Source of the DNA: Cycas panzhihuaensis
Taxonomy: Eukaryota > Cycadophyta
Assembly (NCBI GenBank): GCA_023213395.1
Contig: CM041465.1
Span: forward strand, 125,247,741-125,311,740
Reading direction: 5' to 3'
Length of the DNA stretch: 64,000 nt
Translations under genes and position numbers: made by a program
Part shown: positions 22,379 to 32,533 of the stretch, piece after piece
How the letters are laid out: the number at the start of each line of letters is the position of its first letter
How positions within the stretch are numbered: the first letter of the stretch is position 1
Notes under the pieces: model-generated
Database searches by the model: none
What the model was told of the DNA's origin: nothing
The model's input: only the letters and a program-made list of their open reading frames with translations

Positions 22379-23272
22379 TGTTGGGACATATTGTGAAACA
22401 TAGGCCTCGAGGAAGATGGAATACAAGCTTGTATTGACCAAAGGAATGCAAGTACGGACCATACAGAGGTACGCACGAGGCGAAACAGTGGAAAAACCGG
22501 ATGTGCAGGTGCGTATGACAGTGCGTGCACGAAGCGGATACGTACCACAGATACGTACCAGTAGCATAACGAGCGACGCACGGCGATGCGGGACGGTGGA
22601 AGCACTGAAGCTGCGGATATGCGTGCGGACGTCTGAGACCTAATGACGACATTAGTTAAAGTGCATAACTAATGATTAAAGTGAAAGGGTACCTTGGTGA
22701 CAAAAAGGTATGGTTATGACTTTGGGTCATAACCTTTCATCCAAAAGGCATCAAAGGGACATATTTAATAGTGCTTTGAGGACCATTCCAGTGTGAGAGC
22801 CGAGTTATTCATTCCTATGTCATGTGCTCAAGGGTGAGAGCCGAGTGATTCAATTCTATGACATACTCTCAAGGGTGAGAGCCGGATATCAGATGCATAA
22901 AGGTGCGAGGAGCCGATGCGCATGGCGACCATTTGGAGCATCACCGTATGATAAGTACCATCTGGTACGCATTGTATGAAAGATTGTATCTTCTTTGGAA
23001 TGCTCGGGAATGCATTCGACCTTTACGTAAATGAACTGTTGACTTAATAAAAGGAAGAGTTACGTGGAAATTGGTGTATTCTTGGTGTTACAATGATAAT
23101 TTATTGAGTATGTATTGATTTCTGTACTGCTGTGTACCATTCTGTGAATTATATATGGAATGTATGTGAATGACCATGTTGACAGTATCCTGAGCTAGAC
23201 TATAGCGCTGTGTAACCTTGACAAGTGAGTAGAGGTATCTTGTAAGTGTAATAAGCTACTTCAAAGTCAACA
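22379..23272 (+). repeat. C2 5' LTR (894 bp)
   Basis: Begins TGTTGGGACATA and ends AGTCAACA. Three direct repeats of about 42 bp lie at 22791-22890, each beginning GTGAGAGCCG. Near 23187-23205 it reads TATCCTGAGCTAGACTATA, the complement of a tRNA-Glu D-arm-like segment. Confidence 0.92.
22791..22890 (+). repeat. 42-bp direct repeats in the C2 LTR
   Basis: Units start near 22791, 22833 and 22874 with GTGAGAGCCGAG-like heads and CTCAAG-like ends. The same set occurs in the 3' LTR near 27507-27605. Confidence 0.7.
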
Positions 23273-23273
23273 T

Positions 23274-23286
23274 TGGTTCCGTTGCC
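23274..23286 (+). other. C2 primer-binding site (tRNA-Glu type)
   Basis: TGGTTCCGTTGCC, one base after the LTR, identical to that of C1. Confidence 0.75.
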
Positions 23287-23333
23287 TGCGTCCGTTGAGG
23301 AGGGACAGGGCCTAGGGGTTTCAAGGGAAAAGA

Positions 23334-24937
23334 ATGTGTAAAGGGCAGAGGACCACAGGCAGTCATGATGGCGGGTCAGAACTAAGCCACCCGGCAGTGT
23401 GGGGCCTTCCAATGCCACCTAAGAGGCCTTCAAGATCGGAAGAGCCCCAAAAGGATACTTCACCCAAGGAAAAGGAAACCAGCAGACAAAGGGCACTAAG
23501 ATGGTCAAAAGAAGCAAAACTCAGAAGGGCGAGGAGATTAAGTTCGCAAAACAACGAGACTAAGAGCAGTCAGATTGAAGGATCTGAGGCAAGTGGAGCC
23601 CAGACACCTCAGGAAGAGGAAACCCATGGCGAACACATGGTATTGACACCAGCCCCAATCAGACATGATTTGTTTAGCCCGAAGGTTGAAGGGAAGCCAA
23701 AAGTGGATGAAAAACATCAAGAAATCTTAGCAGAGGGAAGTATACCAGTGGAGGACAGCCCGAAGGACCTAGGTGACAACGATAAGAAGGCGGAGGAAGG
23801 TCCCTCGGCATATTGGGATAACAAGCTAATGAGACAGCTTTTTGAAGATTCGACAGAAAGGGGATCTGATCAATCTTACATTACGGTAACACCATTGACT
23901 ATACAAGTTTCAGGTGTAGTGGAACCCATATATATAAAAACTCCATTCAAAAATCCGTTGTTTGGAAAAGATAGTACAGCGTTAGTTACTCCCAGTGCAT
24001 CCCCAAAGGAGGGAGGAAGGGAAAAATCACCATCAGGTGGGGGACAGTTGCAATCTCCCAAAATGGACGACTATAGAGACTTTGGAAAACTAATCTTTAA
24101 TGATACTTCAGACGCAGCAGAGCATGTATATCTATTTCAAAGCCTTATTGATGTCAAAAAGATTACAGACGAAGATGAAATCAAAGCACGCTTCGCCTAT
24201 ACATTAAGAGAAGTACCCTTGGCATGGTATAAGGAAACAAATAAGAATGAGCCATGGGTGAAACTTAAGAAAGCATTCGAAGAGAGATTTCAAAAATCTC
24301 GCAGTAATGAAGCTGTGGAAATCGCACTCTGAGAGATCGAGAGGTCGGGGAATCGTCCTAACTTACATTAGCCGAATGAAAATTATTGCGGCGAGCATGA
24401 TCAATGAGACGATAACAGACCATAATATGAAGAATTACATTGTAAGAGGGCTGAATGAGAAGTTGCAAGCCACGATACATGCTCATCCATTGAAATCATT
24501 CAAGAATGCTCAAGATCTGCCATTAGACTTTGAAATGGAAATGGACGCACAAGCGGGTGGACAAGACTCCTTGCTGCTGAGATTACAAGATGAGATTAGA
24601 GAATTGAAGCAAAACCAGTACAACCGACCCTTCTGCCAGGTAGGGGTAGCAGAAGAGGAATCAGAGTTGGAGACATTGAGAAAAGAGGTAGCTAGATTGA
24701 AAATGAGAAATAACCGTGAAGAAGAGGAAACGCCCAAAAAGAAAGAGCACCTTTGGAAGGGTAACCAAGTGGTGCCACATTTGCGAGGAAAACTCACATA
24801 CCACCAGGGAATGTGATTTAAATTTAAAAAATAAATCGTTGCACCAACAAGAGAAGTGGTGCCATATATGTGAAGTTGACACACATACAACCAAGGATTG
24901 TTTCTACAATCCCAGGGGGAAAGCATTCAGAGGATGA
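23334..24937 (+). pseudogene. C2 gag, two frameshifts
   Basis: The first 333 codons are open (23334-24332): a basic Arg/Lys N-terminus (RALRWSKEAKLRRARRL), an acidic linker, and the capsid-like FGKLIFNDTSDAAEHVYLF and AWYKETNKNEPW. After a shift the second part (24307-24816) has LTYISRMKIIAASMINETI and the coiled-coil-like ELETLRKEVARLKMRN. The knuckles are read in a third frame at 24716-24937 (WCHICEENSHTTREC, WCHICEVDTHTTKDC). The order equals C1. The true start is uncertain because both copies only become similar at MPPKRPS. Confidence 0.8.
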
Positions 24938-25023
24938 GGTCGGGGAAGGGGTAATCCACCTCGAAATGTGTATACAACGAGGGCCGCACCAGAACCCTCG
25001 AGGAAAAAACAGCCGATGGGGAG

Positions 25024-25533
25024 ATGCCTCATCTGTCTGATTCGAACCTGGAAGTCGGAATGCCCAATGAAGGCGGGAATACTGAGCGAAGCCATTCGTG
25101 TCACGATAATTGTGGCCCAAGTGACCACAAAACAGAGGATTGCAAAGGCAAAGCCAAAGCGACTAACCCGATGACAATCGTGCGAGAAACCAAGAATGTA
25201 AAATTACAAAACAAGCGAGCGAAATTGGATGAAGGATATCCAAATCCACCGACAGAAATGGATCGGTATAGAAAAGCAAAACAAGTATTAGATGGCCTAG
25301 TCCAGGAGGAGAATACACTACCAATGGGTAAACCGGAAACGAAATACATCTATGTTCGGAAAAATAAACAAAAGGAGCAAGAAAAAAGACCGGAAGAACT
25401 TAAGACAAAACCCCAAATGGTGCAGATGGAAGAACTTTCCAAAGGATTGCCAGCTGAGGATATAATGTTGCTATTAATGGAGAATTTGGTGAAAGCGATT
25501 CTGATTGACTATTCCTCTGTCCCAAGTTATTGA
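25024..25533 (+). pseudogene. C2 gag/protease linker with a third knuckle-like motif
   Basis: Reads CHDNCGPSDHKTEDC (CX3CX4HX4C), then a Lys-rich stretch and MGKPETKYIYVRKNKQKEQ, which is the start of the C1 571-residue ORF. It stops at 25533, and the frame resumes at 25577. Confidence 0.65.
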
Positions 25534-25576
25534 TTGGATCAAAGGAGGAGTGCTGTAGAAAGGAATTACCAAGAGT

Positions 25577-26683
25577 TTGAAGCAAATTATACCATCATTC
25601 GACATGGATCCGATGGTAACCATGTCGGTCTTGGGAGAAACATTCCCACGGGTAATTGTGGATGGAGGCGGCGATGGCGTGTTACCAGCTGCAACATGGC
25701 GTAGATTAGGAAGCCCGAAGTTGGAAGCAGCGACTTATTCGCTGAAATTGGCTAATGAACTATTGGTACGACCTATGGGCAGACTAGCCAATATCAAAGT
25801 ACACGTGGCAGGGATAGTGGTAAGGATTGACTTCACAATTGTGGAGACGGAGAAAGGAGCAACACCCTACCCAGCATTATTGGGAAGGCCATGGTTATAC
25901 AAAACGCAACGCCTTCAGAATTGGGAAAAAGTAACCTTCACTTTATCGGATAGCAACAACAAAGTGGTACTGCCAATGCTGGGAAGAAGCTCGATTGAAG
26001 TGATCCCAGATGAAGGATCTAGCACCACGGTAACGAGCGACACGACATTTTCTTCCATTGGGGAAGAACATATCTACCACATGGCAGAAGAACCCACCAC
26101 GTCAACTAACCACCAGCGAGAAGAACCGACGTACTTTGGAGAAATTTACAACTCTGCAGACGATGGAAACAGGATGAGATTTGTGGATTATTGGCTACAG
26201 GACACATATGAAGTCAACCCCTCATCCTATAGATGTAACCTACTTTCTCGGAATGTGACCAAAATAGTTGCCACTCCAGAAGATAGAAATCATGGAGAAT
26301 ATGTTGGAGATTATGTGAAGCCCTTTTATGGAGAACCACTATATGGAATTTCCCATTTGAGACATTGTAGAGAACATTGGTTAGGAGAAGACCAATTAAG
26401 GGATCATAAGAAGAAATCGACAAAGCATACCATACCAAGGAAAAGGCAGAAAAGGACAAGGCATGACCGCCACGACAAGACATCGCATTTCAAGAAGGGT
26501 GATCGAGTATGCCGATTCAACAACAAATCCCAAACAACCCAAGGAGAATTGAAAATGCATTGGAAAGGCCCATATATGATTGAGAAAGTGTACCAGAATG
26601 GCACTATCGAGTTGAAAAAACTATCAGGCCAGCTATTACCTGAAATGGTCAAGGGTAGTAAATTGAAACCCTATATCAACTAG
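25577..26683 (+). CDS. C2 protease fused to integrase C-terminal tail (368 aa)
   Basis: Open to 26683. It starts within the protease (PSFDMDPMVTMSVLGETFP, then VDGGGDGV at the active-site position, with one residue different from C1) and passes GRPWLYKTQ. It then goes through the acidic linker to the tail (FKKGDRVCRF, MHWKGPYMIEKVYQNGT, GSKLKPYIN). Compared with C1 about 120 linker residues are gone at the point after NLLSRNVT, with the frame kept. Conservation of both ends around a variable linker suggests the two domains were maintained while the family was mobile. Confidence 0.75.
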   Translation: MKQIIPSFDMDPMVTMSVLGETFPRVIVDGGGDGVLPAATWRRLGSPKLEAATYSLKLANELLVRPMGRLANIKVHVAGIVVRIDFTIVETEKGATPYPALLGRPWLYKTQRLQNWEKVTFTLSDSNNKVVLPMLGRSSIEVIPDEGSSTTVTSDTTFSSIGEEHIYHMAEEPTTSTNHQREEPTYFGEIYNSADDGNRMRFVDYWLQDTYEVNPSSYRCNLLSRNVTKIVATPEDRNHGEYVGDYVKPFYGEPLYGISHLRHCREHWLGEDQLRDHKKKSTKHTIPRKRQKRTRHDRHDKTSHFKKGDRVCRFNNKSQTTQGELKMHWKGPYMIEKVYQNGTIELKKLSGQLLPEMVKGSKLKPYIN

Positions 26684-27091
26684 GGTGGAGCGACTTACCA
26701 GCCGGATCAGTTGGTTGTACCATATCGTGTTGCATGAAGTTGAGGCAAAATCGAATTGCCTTGATACCTGAACGTGATTCAGTTCGGTATGTAACATAAA
26801 ATTTAAAAAAAATTAAAAAAACAGAAAAACAACCGTAACTCATATCATACAAATAAGCAATATGGTAAAGCATGGAGGAAAAGATATATCATCATACGAA
26901 AAATCAAGGGAAAGTTGAACAAAACAAAGCGCCAATAGATGAGGATTTATTAACCAAGAATGGCGACCAAGCAGTGGAGCAAAGGCGTGAGGAGAGCGAC
27001 CTTAGAGCGAGAGAGAGGGGAGGAATACCCCAAATTTTGAATTTTTTGTTGAGCAAGGATGCTCAACCCAATCATGTTGACCCGGGATAGA

Positions 27092-27990
27092 TGTTGGGAC
27101 ATATTGTGAAACATAGGCCTCGAGGAAGACGGAATACAGGCTTGTATTGACCAAAGGAATGCAAGTACGGACCATACAGAGGTACGCACGAGGCGAAACA
27201 ATGGAAAAACCCGACGTGCAGGTACGTATGACAGGTGCGTGAACGGCAGTGCGTACTACGGTACGTACCAATAGCGTAACGAGCGATGCACGCACGACAA
27301 TACGGGACGGTAAAAGCACGGGAAGCGCGGGACGTGCGTGCGGACATCTGAGACCTAATGAAGACATTAGTTAAAGTGCATAACTAATGATTAAAGTGAA
27401 AGGGTACCTTGGTGACAAAAAGGTATGGTTATGACTTTGGGTCATAACCTTTCATCGAAAAGGCATCAAAGGGACATATTTCATGGTGCTTTGAGGACCA
27501 TTCCAGTGTGAGAGCCGAGTTATTCATTCCTATGTCATGTGCTCAAGGGTGAGAGCCGAGTGATTCAATTCTATGACATACTCTCAAGGGTGAGAGCCGG
27601 ATATGACGGGTACGCAAAGGTGCAGGAGCCAGTACGCATGACAGCCATTTGGAGCATCACTGTATGATAAGTACCATCTGCAGTGCGCATTATGTGAAAG
27701 ATTGTATGCTGCTGGAATGCTCAGGAATGCATTCCAGCCTTTCTGTAAATGAACTGTTGACTTAATAAAAGGAAGAGTTACGTGGAAATTGGTGCATTCT
27801 TGGTGTTACAATGAGTATGTATTGATTTCTGTACTGCTGTGTACCATTCTGTGAATTATATATGGAATGTATGTGGAATGTATGTGAATGACCATGTTGA
27901 CAATATCCTGAACTAGACTATAGCGCTGTGTAACCTTGACAAGTGAGCAGAGGTATCTTATAAGTGTAATAAGCTACTTCAAAGTCAACA
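27092..27990 (+). repeat. C2 3' LTR (899 bp)
   Basis: Follows the purine tract ACCCGGGATAGA (27080-27091). It is closely similar to the 5' LTR, with clusters of differences around 27220-27330 and 27600-27720. It ends at the CTCAT target copy. Confidence 0.92.
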
Positions 27991-28042
27991 CTCATTGGCT
28001 CCTTCAGTGCCACAAATGTCTTCATCTCCTATAGAATTAAGT
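27991..28042 (-). pseudogene. 52-bp island of D between C2 and E
   Basis: The minus strand continues D's gag-to-protease reading frame across both insertion sites. It contains the right CTCAT copy of C2 and the left TAAGT copy of E. Confidence 0.75.
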
Positions 28043-28625
28043 TGTAACATTCCAAAATCTAGTCAAAACTATGCCATGTAACCATTCAAATTGAAGGCCT
28101 CTGAATAAGGATTCCAACGGTTCATATGAAAGTCAATTCTGACATCTCTATCAAAAGTTATGACCATTTAAAGTTAGCCTGCCAATTTTGGAGAAGTTCT
28201 GGCCGACTTCTGTTTAAGCAGTATTAAGGATAATATCATCCAGTCTAGCCGACTTCTAATTGAAGTATTTTTATCACTATATATAGGAAGTTTGGGCAGC
28301 ATCCCAAACCATCGTCGAAGGTTATTTGGTCGCACATTTTTGGTTCTAGGGCTGCAATTAGTTCGCCCATTTGGGGATTGCAGTTTGCAAGGATCCTCAC
28401 CTTGAAGAGGGAAGCTTACTTCTTCAGGAAAGATTGGTATTTTGTTGTGATTTTGCTCTATTTTGGTATTATTTGACAATAAAAATTATTATTTATTTTG
28501 GTGGATTCTGTAATTCTTGTTCCTTGTTTATTTTCTTGTTGAATAGCATCTAGTTATTGTTTTTTGTGGATTATTACCTGCATTTTTTAGGAAAATTGCT
28601 ATAAAAGTAGAACTAGATCGCTACA
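28043..28625 (+). repeat. E 5' LTR (583 bp)
   Basis: Begins TGTAACATTCC and ends CGCTACA. A TATA-like CTATATATAGG lies at about 28277-28287. It is closely similar to 30761-31332. Confidence 0.92.
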
Positions 28626-28627
28626 AG

Positions 28628-28639
28628 TGGTATCAGAGC
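28628..28639 (+). other. E primer-binding site
   Basis: TGGTATCAGAGC, a perfect tRNA-iMet site, two bases after the LTR. Confidence 0.9.
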
Positions 28640-28748
28640 TTCGTTTCAAGGGGAAAGGGCAGAGGTAAAAGCTAAGAAAGGTCAAAATTTCCCCCCAAGG
28701 GAAGCAGAAACGGAATTGAGGTCAGGGAAAAAGCTCATTCACAATAAG

Positions 28749-29396
28749 ATGGCAGCCCAATCTAGAACCTCGAAGGAAAAAATTAAAGGTGCATCAGAAT
28801 TAAACCAGAGCAAAAGGGCTCTAACAATCCTAATCCACAAGTTACTAGCAAAAGCGGATCAAGCAACACAAAATGTGTCAGGTAAAGAAATGAATAACAA
28901 CACTACATCAGGGATAGATCAAATGGATCAAGAAAATCAAGGAAATAAAACCAAGAGATTCGATGGACGAGCTTACGAAAGGAGAACTCCCAACATGGAT
29001 AATGGATGGAAAGGGGCAGGATTATCTTTGGAAAAATTCAATCCAAAAGTATCCAAGAATATCACTAATTGGGTCTTACAAATGGAGAACTATTTCAAGG
29101 TCTATAACTCCACAACTAAGGAAAAGATGGAAATAACATCCTTACACTTAAACGAAAGGGCGTTAAGGTGGTACTATTGGTGGAAAAAGATGAACTAACC
29201 AATGCAACAGACCTGGAAGAATCTAAGAGCAGGATTAGTAGAGCAATATGACGATTCTTGGAATACAGATTACTTTGCTCAGTTAACACGATTACATCAA
29301 GAAGGAACAATCCAAGAGTACGAGCGATTGCCAAACGCTACAATGTATGGTCTTAGAAAAGATACCACAGGAATGCTTACTAGAGACTTATATTAG
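28749..29396 (+). pseudogene. E gag N-terminal part
   Basis: The first ATG of the frame (MAAQSRTSKEKIKGAS) opens a basic region. The gag core follows, with FNPKVSKNITNWVLQMENYF and ERALRWYYWWKKM. One stop at 29196-29198 interrupts the frame, which continues in register to 29396 with NTDYFAQLTRLHQEGTIQEY. A +1 shift near 29350 joins it to the next part. Confidence 0.75.
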
Positions 29397-30210
29397 TGGA
29401 TTGAAAAATCAGATCAAATTTAAAGTTAAAGCAGCTGATCCACCACAACTCCAAGTAGCAATTCAAATAGCAAGGAATGTGGAGGCAGAACTTAGAGATA
29501 GTAGACCGACATATACAAGGAAATATGGGCCACCAGCATCTCAAACCCAGAATCCTAATGGGGCCAGATCGGGAACAAAAGCAAACGCCCCATTAGCTAT
29601 AAGAAATTCGATAGAAAGCTCAGGAACAACAAAAGAGGAGCACATAAGGAAAGGGCAGTGCTTCAAGTGTGGAGGGAAATGGAATAAGGAACGTTGGTGC
29701 CTAGCAAAGAAGGTTTTCATGATCAATAACGACGATGCAGAAATACCAAAAGCAGCACAGGAAGAAGTAGAAGACCAGAGTGTAGGAAGGGAGGAAGATG
29801 AATTTCTAGAAGTGGATACAAGGAATGTCCAAATATCCTTGCAGGCCATTACAGGGCAACAAGTATCCCCGCAAACCCTAAGATTCCAAGGACAAATCAA
29901 GGGGAGACCAGTATCAATCTTGGTAGATAGTGGCAGTACACACAATTTTATAAACAAGGCATCGGCAGAAAAATTAGGATTACAAGCGAAACCGCTCAAC
30001 ACATTCAAGGTGTCAATAGCAAATGGGAGAACAATGTTGTGTGGAGGATACTACAAAGACACAACTCTCCAGATCAATGATTACAAGGTCACAACTTGTA
30101 TGTTTGCCATGCCCATAGGTGAAGTAGACGTAGTTTTGGGAATTCAATGGCTACAAATGCTAGGGAACATCGTTACCAATTATATGACAAGATTTATGTG
30201 TTTCCGATAA
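29347..30210 (+). CDS. E gag C-terminus, zinc knuckle and protease (288 codons open)
   Basis: Starts inside gag (PQECLLETYISGLKNQIKF). The knuckle CFKCGGKWNKERWC has Arg where the His is expected. The protease follows at residues 185-285 with SILVDSGSTHNFINKASAEK, SIANGRTMLCGG and VVLGIQWLQMLG. The DSG motif is intact, so this domain may once have been active. No true start codon is visible, so it is the 3' part of a frameshifted gag-protease gene. Confidence 0.75.
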   Translation: MVLEKIPQECLLETYISGLKNQIKFKVKAADPPQLQVAIQIARNVEAELRDSRPTYTRKYGPPASQTQNPNGARSGTKANAPLAIRNSIESSGTTKEEHIRKGQCFKCGGKWNKERWCLAKKVFMINNDDAEIPKAAQEEVEDQSVGREEDEFLEVDTRNVQISLQAITGQQVSPQTLRFQGQIKGRPVSILVDSGSTHNFINKASAEKLGLQAKPLNTFKVSIANGRTMLCGGYYKDTTLQINDYKVTTCMFAMPIGEVDVVLGIQWLQMLGNIVTNYMTRFMCFR

Positions 30211-30276
30211 AAAGGATGCAAATATCGACTGCAAGCCCCATCCACACCGCCAGTTCAACTCATATCATCTCACAGA

Positions 30277-30755
30277 ATGGAACAGATTCTAACGAAGAAT
30301 CCACAAACGTACATAATGTCATGTTACAAAGTAGAAATAAAAAACGTTCCTCCAAAGATTCAGGCAATCTTAGAAGAACATCAAGGAGTTTTTAAAGAAC
30401 CCCAAGGATTGCCACCGAAAAGGGAATTGGAACATGCAATAGATCAGTTAAAATTGCCACCAAAAAGCAAAATCCGCAATATCTTCCACGTGTCCTGTTT
30501 AAAGAAAAAGTTGGGCGAAAAGGAGGCTCCACAAACAAATTTACCAACACTGCATGAAGAAGGAATGATGATAGTGGAACCTTAGGGAATATTGAAGACT
30601 AGGGACAAGAATTTGCGATCCAAGATAATGAAAGAATATCTCATCGAATGGAAGACATTGAATCTTAAAGATGCAACATAGGAGTTTGAAGAATGGATGA
30701 AGAAAAAATAGGCCTTTACCAATGCTTTGAGGGCAAAGCATGTTTTGAAGGGGAG
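30277..30755 (+). pseudogene. E fusion of the pre-RT segment to the integrase end and chromodomain
   Basis: One frame reads ILEEHQGVFKEPQGLPPKRE, which normally leads into reverse transcriptase, and passes directly into IFHVSCLKKKLGEKEAPQ, normally after the integrase C-terminal domain. The whole catalytic part of pol is gone and the frame is preserved. After a TAG at 30583-30585 the chromodomain reads DKNLRSKIMKEYLIEW, with further stops in EFEEWM. G shows the same motifs on both sides of a full pol. Confidence 0.75.
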
Positions 30756-30760
30756 GGACT

Positions 30761-31332
30761 TGTCACATTCCAAAATCTAGTCAAAACTATGCCATGTAAC
30801 CATTCAAATTGAAGGCCTCTAAATAAGGATTCCAACGGTTCAAACGAAAGTCAATTCTGATATCTCTATCAAAAGTTATGACCGTTTAAAGTTAGTCTAC
30901 CAATTTTGAAGAAGTTCTGGCCGAGTTCTATTTAAGCAGTATTAAGGATAATATCATCCAGTCTGGCCGAAGTATTTTTATCACTATATATAGGAAGTTT
31001 GGGCGGCATCCCAAACCATCATCAGAGGTTCTTTGGTCGCGCATTTTCGGTTCTAGGGCTGCAATTAGCTCGCCCATATGGGGGTTGCAGTTTGGAGGGT
31101 TCCTCGCCTCGAAGAGAGAAGCTCACTTCTTCAGGAAAGATTGGTATTCTGTTGTAATTTTGCTCTATTTTGGTACTATTTTACAATAAAGATTATTATT
31201 TATTTTGGTGGATTCTATAATTCCTGTTCCTTGTTTATTTTCTTGTTGAATAGCATCTAGTTATTGTTTTTTGTGGATTATTACCTACATTTTTGAGGAA
31301 AATTGCTATAAAAGTAGAACTAGATCGTTACA
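30761..31332 (+). repeat. E 3' LTR (572 bp)
   Basis: Follows the purine tract GAAGGGGAGGGACT at 30747-30760. It starts TGTCACATTCC and ends GTTACA. A short segment near 30970 present in the 5' LTR is missing. Confidence 0.92.
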
Positions 31333-31339
31333 TAAGTAA

Positions 31340-32429
31340 AACTTTACCTTCAACTATGGCTTTAACTTTTCCCTTGTTCTTGGGCCGCTTCTCTTGATGT
31401 AAAATCCAAGAATCTTCTATGTTGTGACTTGTCTGCTTGCAATGTGTGCAAAAGACTTTGATTTAAGTGATATTGGCTTGTTTTTTCTTGCCAAAACCCC
31501 CAATCGGTTGCTTTCCAACTCTTCTTGGAAATTTTTTTCCTTGGGCAAGTTTATTGCTACCTTCTTGAGGTGCAAACCTTTTCCTCTCAGCATACATCTT
31601 CTTGTTCCTCTTCTTTATAGCAATCACTTTCTTGCTAGCTTCATCAAGCGTCTTCACTTCAAACAATTGAAGTTCTTACTGAATATGTTGGTGTAATCCT
31701 CTAATATATTTCAATATTATGTCTTTGCCTAGTAAAGAGATGCCCAGCACAACAACTTGTTTTTTAAATTCTGTTGTGTAATCTTAGACATTTTGGCCTC
31801 TTTCTTGTCTATAATATTTCCATCTAATCCTATGCTGCTCTTCATAGCCAATAGGGTAGAATTGCTTCTTAATAAGGGCTTTAAATTGCTACCATGTGAT
31901 TTCAACCACATTATGGGATTTGAGGTATGCATTTCACCAAACTAATGCATGTTTGGATAGTTTTAACTTAGCAAAGGTGATTCTCTGTTGATTTTTGTAC
32001 CCATAAATTGAAAAGTATGTTTCTAGTTGGTCCAACCAATCATCTAACTTCTCAGCATCTAAGGTTCCATCATAGACGGGCAATTCAAGTTTCACTTCTA
32101 CCTTGAATGGATGCGTTGTCATAGGACTATCATCTCCTTCTTCCTTAGCTTGCCCGTCATCAACAGGTCCTTCGTGGGAACCTTCACTTATCTCTTCTTT
32201 GTTCATCTTCTTCCTTCTTCTTGCCTTTGGCTATTGAAGAGGATGTACCTTGATGAGAAACAAGTTGCGCCACAAGTTGAGTTAACCTATCAAGGTTTTG
32301 CTCTATCTTCATGAACCTTTCCTCGATCTCTTGCTCTGGTTCAGCCATTTTCCTTCGTTGTCTACGCTCTTTCTCAAGCGGTTCAGTAAAAGGTTCACCA
32401 GTTAATTGGTATTGAAACCTAGTTTTCAT
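31340..32429 (-). pseudogene. D gag with decayed zinc knuckle
   Basis: Minus strand: an N-terminal charged helix (EQEIEERFMKIEQNLDRLTQ), acidic linker, then the gag core LPVYDGTLDAEKLDDWLDQL, ETYFSIYGYKNQQRITFAKL and WEQFKALI. A Lys/Arg-rich region (KRNKKMYAERKRF) follows. The knuckle near 31395-31445 reads CTHCKQTSHNIEDSW, with Trp in place of the last Cys. Several frameshifts. E is inserted just downstream. Confidence 0.75.
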
Positions 32430-32513
32430 ATAATCCTTTTACACAACAAGACAATAAGGGTTTTCTCTTTTTTTTTTTTCCTTCAAGAATCCCTAAAGCG
32501 TTTTAAAAATTGA

Positions 32514-32525
32514 GCTCTAATACCA
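32514..32525 (-). other. D primer-binding site
   Basis: Minus-strand TGGTATTAGAGC, one mismatch from the tRNA-iMet site, 8 bases from the LTR end as drawn. Confidence 0.75.
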
Positions 32526-32533
32526 AAAAATAT

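Larger units (their letters stand above)
22379..27990 (+). mobile_element. Gypsy-C2, second member of the non-autonomous family
   Basis: LTRs of 894 and 899 bp (22379-23272 and 27092-27990) are flanked by a perfect CTCAT duplication (22374-22378 and 27991-27995). Plus strand: tRNA-Glu-type PBS, gag with knuckles, and protease joined to an integrase C-terminal tail, then a purine tract. It lacks the reverse transcriptase, RNase H and integrase core like C1. It also lacks the hairpin array, the extra ORF and about 120 residues of the protease-to-tail linker. Confidence 0.93.
28043..31332 (+). mobile_element. Chromovirus E, deleted for RT, RNase H and integrase core
   Basis: LTRs of 583 and 572 bp (28043-28625, 30761-31332) are flanked by a perfect TAAGT duplication (28038-28042 and 31333-31337). 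The PBS is a perfect iMet match. Gag, a zinc knuckle and an intact-looking protease motif are followed, in frame, by the end of the integrase region and a chromodomain. Compared with G, about 2.4 kb of pol is missing. With only 3.3 kb it depends on other elements for replication. Confidence 0.93.

Noticed and set aside
21972-22652. 226-codon minus-strand ORF with a Cys/His-rich N-terminus
   Set aside because: The first 90 codons are read through the C2 LTR; only the end is D protease. It is a product of the insertion.
22791-22890. CRISPR-like regular repeats
   Set aside because: Only three 42-bp units without unique spacers, inside an LTR of a plant retroelement; duplicated in the other LTR.
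23187-23205. A tRNA-Glu gene
   Set aside because: Only D-arm-like and anticodon-arm-like pieces, hundreds of bases apart; no acceptor or T arm, so no tRNA can form.
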